From assembly GCA_037126765.1 (NCBI GenBank), contig JBBCBC010000030.1:186001-250000 (forward strand): a DNA stretch of 64,000 nt, written 5' to 3'. This DNA comes from Stenogyne calaminthoides. Taxonomy: Eukaryota; Streptophyta; Magnoliopsida; Lamiales; Lamiaceae. The notes below the pieces were generated by a model. That model saw nothing but the letters and a program-made list of their open reading frames with translations, was not told where the DNA came from and made no database searches. Below are positions 62,701-64,000 of the stretch, piece after piece (the stretch's first letter is position 1; each line of letters starts with the position of its first letter). A program made the translations under genes and the position numbers.

Positions 62701-63988
62701 CAGCTGACAAATTTCTCCAAAACCTCCCCCAGGCCCCAAACTGATAACGCACATCCCCCACCCACCCTCCAGCCAAACACACAGAGAAATGTCTAAAGGT
62801 TTGCAAGGTAATTTTCAGTTAAAACTCGTAACCAGTATGAACTCTTTCGAGGAAGAGATGCCATATATATTAATCAACGAGAGTCCACTTACATGGTGAG
62901 AGAGCCAGATAGAGGTAGAATGTTGCATTCTTCTTGTCACGTTTTATAAGACATTGAAGTGGAAGATCACGAGGCCCTGGCTGCACAGAATATGAAACTT
63001 AAGATTCAGTTCACCAGAAAAGGCATAATTGAAAAGATGATTTAAGTATCCGCATCAAATGAACTCCTTTTCAATTAAGATACGCACCCTCAACCAAAAA
63101 AAGGGGGAAATTATCATTATTCTTGAAACTCATTTTGTGAGAAACTTGTAGTCTGTCTTCATTATAAAAGACTCCCGCAACGGGCAAAACTTCGCTTTTG
63201 CTTAAAACCTCAGGACAAACTACAAAGTAAGTCCTTAAGCTATAGGCCGAAACACGTTCCAATCTTTTATATGTACATATGCAAGAGATATTTGCAGATA
63301 TATACATAATATACATATATATACTTTTTAGGGTGGAGGTAGGGGGAGCGAAATACGGAAAATGCAGCTATACAATTAGTTAGGGCAATCATTTTTTGTT
63401 TCGTATGATGCAGTGATGCGGATTAAGCTCGAAATCGGAGGCTTATAATTCAAATTCCCCGTTGCAAATTATACTCCCAATTGTTAACAATTACTAATTG
63501 ATGACAACACAAATCAGATCATCTTCAAAGATCTCTCCCTAAATATAAAAATAAAAATTCAAAACTGTAAATGGAACCTTTTTAAGGGAATAAGAAAAGG
63601 TGATACTGCCAGGCTGATGTAGCGAAGCGGTCTCGACGGCCTCGGTGGTTGCCTCCCTCCACCGCTTGCAGACGCATCCGCATGCGACGACGTTTTGCCG
63701 CTGCGGCCATTTGTCTTCACTCGCTTCCACTCTCCGTATTATCTCCCCCAGCAGCTCCGGCAGCATTCCCGCCCACGAACCCGACTCCGACGGACCCGAT
63801 TCGCCCCCCAATACGACGCCGTCGTGCTCGATTCCAGCATCGCAGCCATTCTCTTCTTCCCCCCGATTCGCCCTGTTACTGCTAACAGACGCGATGATTT
63901 CCGAAGATTTCGAATCCTTGTACGAATTCGATAGCGTGAATGAACGGTTAATAATTCTTCGCAAAAGGTAAGATCGTCTGAGTGACAT
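59783..63988 (-). CDS. TLP7: Tubby-like F-box protein, TLP7 type, 4 exons, one apparent frameshift
   Basis: Plant tubby-like proteins join an N-terminal F-box (SKP1 contact) to a C-terminal tubby barrel that binds phosphoinositides at the plasma membrane. Exons: 63988-63578, 62980-62893, 61622-61493, 60336-59783. The start MSLRRSYLLRRIINRSF resembles TLP7. F-box: MLPELLGEIIRRVEASEDKW, VCKRWRE. Tubby domain: PGPRDLPLQCLIKRDKKNAT, FLLAARRYRNGARTEYIISL, DADDLSQGSKAYVGKLRSDF, NKAPRWHEHLECWCLNFHGR, both tubby signatures (FHGRVTVASVKEFQ and AFAICLTSFGTKLACE) and the canonical end LACE. The expected length is 393 residues. Exon 4 has one extra base in an A/T homopolymer (59,966-59,969) between VKEF and QLVATIDQS; removing nothing else restores the family text, so a sequencing error is likely. 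Confidence 0.93.
60471..60818. mobile_element. hAT-like MITE in TLP intron 3
   Basis: The ends AGTAGGGGAGTAAATGAG and (complement) AGTAGCGGTGTAAATGAG are terminal inverted repeats. The interior is rich in CGAGCTCGAG/GAGTTCGAG words typical of a widespread plant non-autonomous hAT-like family. An 8-bp target duplication is not clear (ACTATCAG against CTTTATAG). It starts 134 bp from the acceptor of the last exon. Confidence 0.6.
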
Positions 63989-64000
63989 GTCGATTTGTAG

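Noticed and set aside
63645..63971. Three overlapping plus-strand frames at the window end
   Set aside because: They are antisense to TLP exon 1, which has clear F-box text on the minus strand.

Overview
This is plant nuclear DNA, almost certainly from a dicot. The evidence is intron-rich housekeeping genes with GT-AG introns, plant-only families (tubby-like F-box TLP7 type, ALOG/LSH, GIL1/DUF641, plant-type PEPC, plastid-type UROD), AT-rich intergenic DNA, SINEs, MITEs and LINE remnants. An asterid such as a member of the Lamiales is my guess from general impression, not something I can prove here.

Layout: 0.5-7.3 kb, APC6/CDC16 on the minus strand (16 exons, frame intact). 7.3-13.1 kb, AT-rich DNA with a SINE and a possible small secreted-peptide gene cut by a poly-A insertion. 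13.1-14.4 kb, a GIL1-like (DUF641) gene broken by many small indels. 15.2-15.7 kb, an imperfect tandem duplication. 16,453-16,952, a run of exactly 500 N. 17.4-19.5 kb, the 5' part of a PEP carboxylase gene, again full of small indels, with a clean promoter. 19.5-37.8 kb, gene-free repeat land (MITEs, tandem repeats, a CACTA-like end, a tRNA-Arg-like relic). 37.8-38.4 kb, a frameshifted ALOG/LSH gene. 41.3-42.0 kb, an RPN9 gene fragment beside a 22-bp minisatellite. 45.1-48.5 kb, uroporphyrinogen decarboxylase. 49.3-50.6 kb, a roughly 20-bp minisatellite beside a fasciclin-like arabinogalactan gene fragment. 51.2-54.3 kb, the Rab3GAP non-catalytic subunit. 54.5-56.3 kb, a MULE-like MITE with 9-bp target duplication and a LINE remnant carrying a nested MITE. 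56.7-58.6 kb, MBF1 with a perfect heat-shock element upstream. 59.8-64.0 kb, a TLP7-like tubby F-box gene.

The genes do not form a functional cluster; they are unrelated neighbours (cell-cycle ubiquitin ligase, light/gravity signalling, C4-acid metabolism, organ-boundary transcription factor, tetrapyrrole synthesis, Rab GTPase control, transcription coactivator, phosphoinositide-binding F-box protein). Two themes deserve attention. First, most genes except APC6 carry one or more frame-breaking 1-2 nt indels with otherwise conserved residues; they are densest around the N gap, which points to unpolished long-read sequence rather than, or in addition to, real pseudogenes. Second, two captured gene fragments each lie beside an array of 20-23 bp units, suggesting gene-capturing transposons. 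I found no sign of a bacterial-style or otherwise wholly new system.
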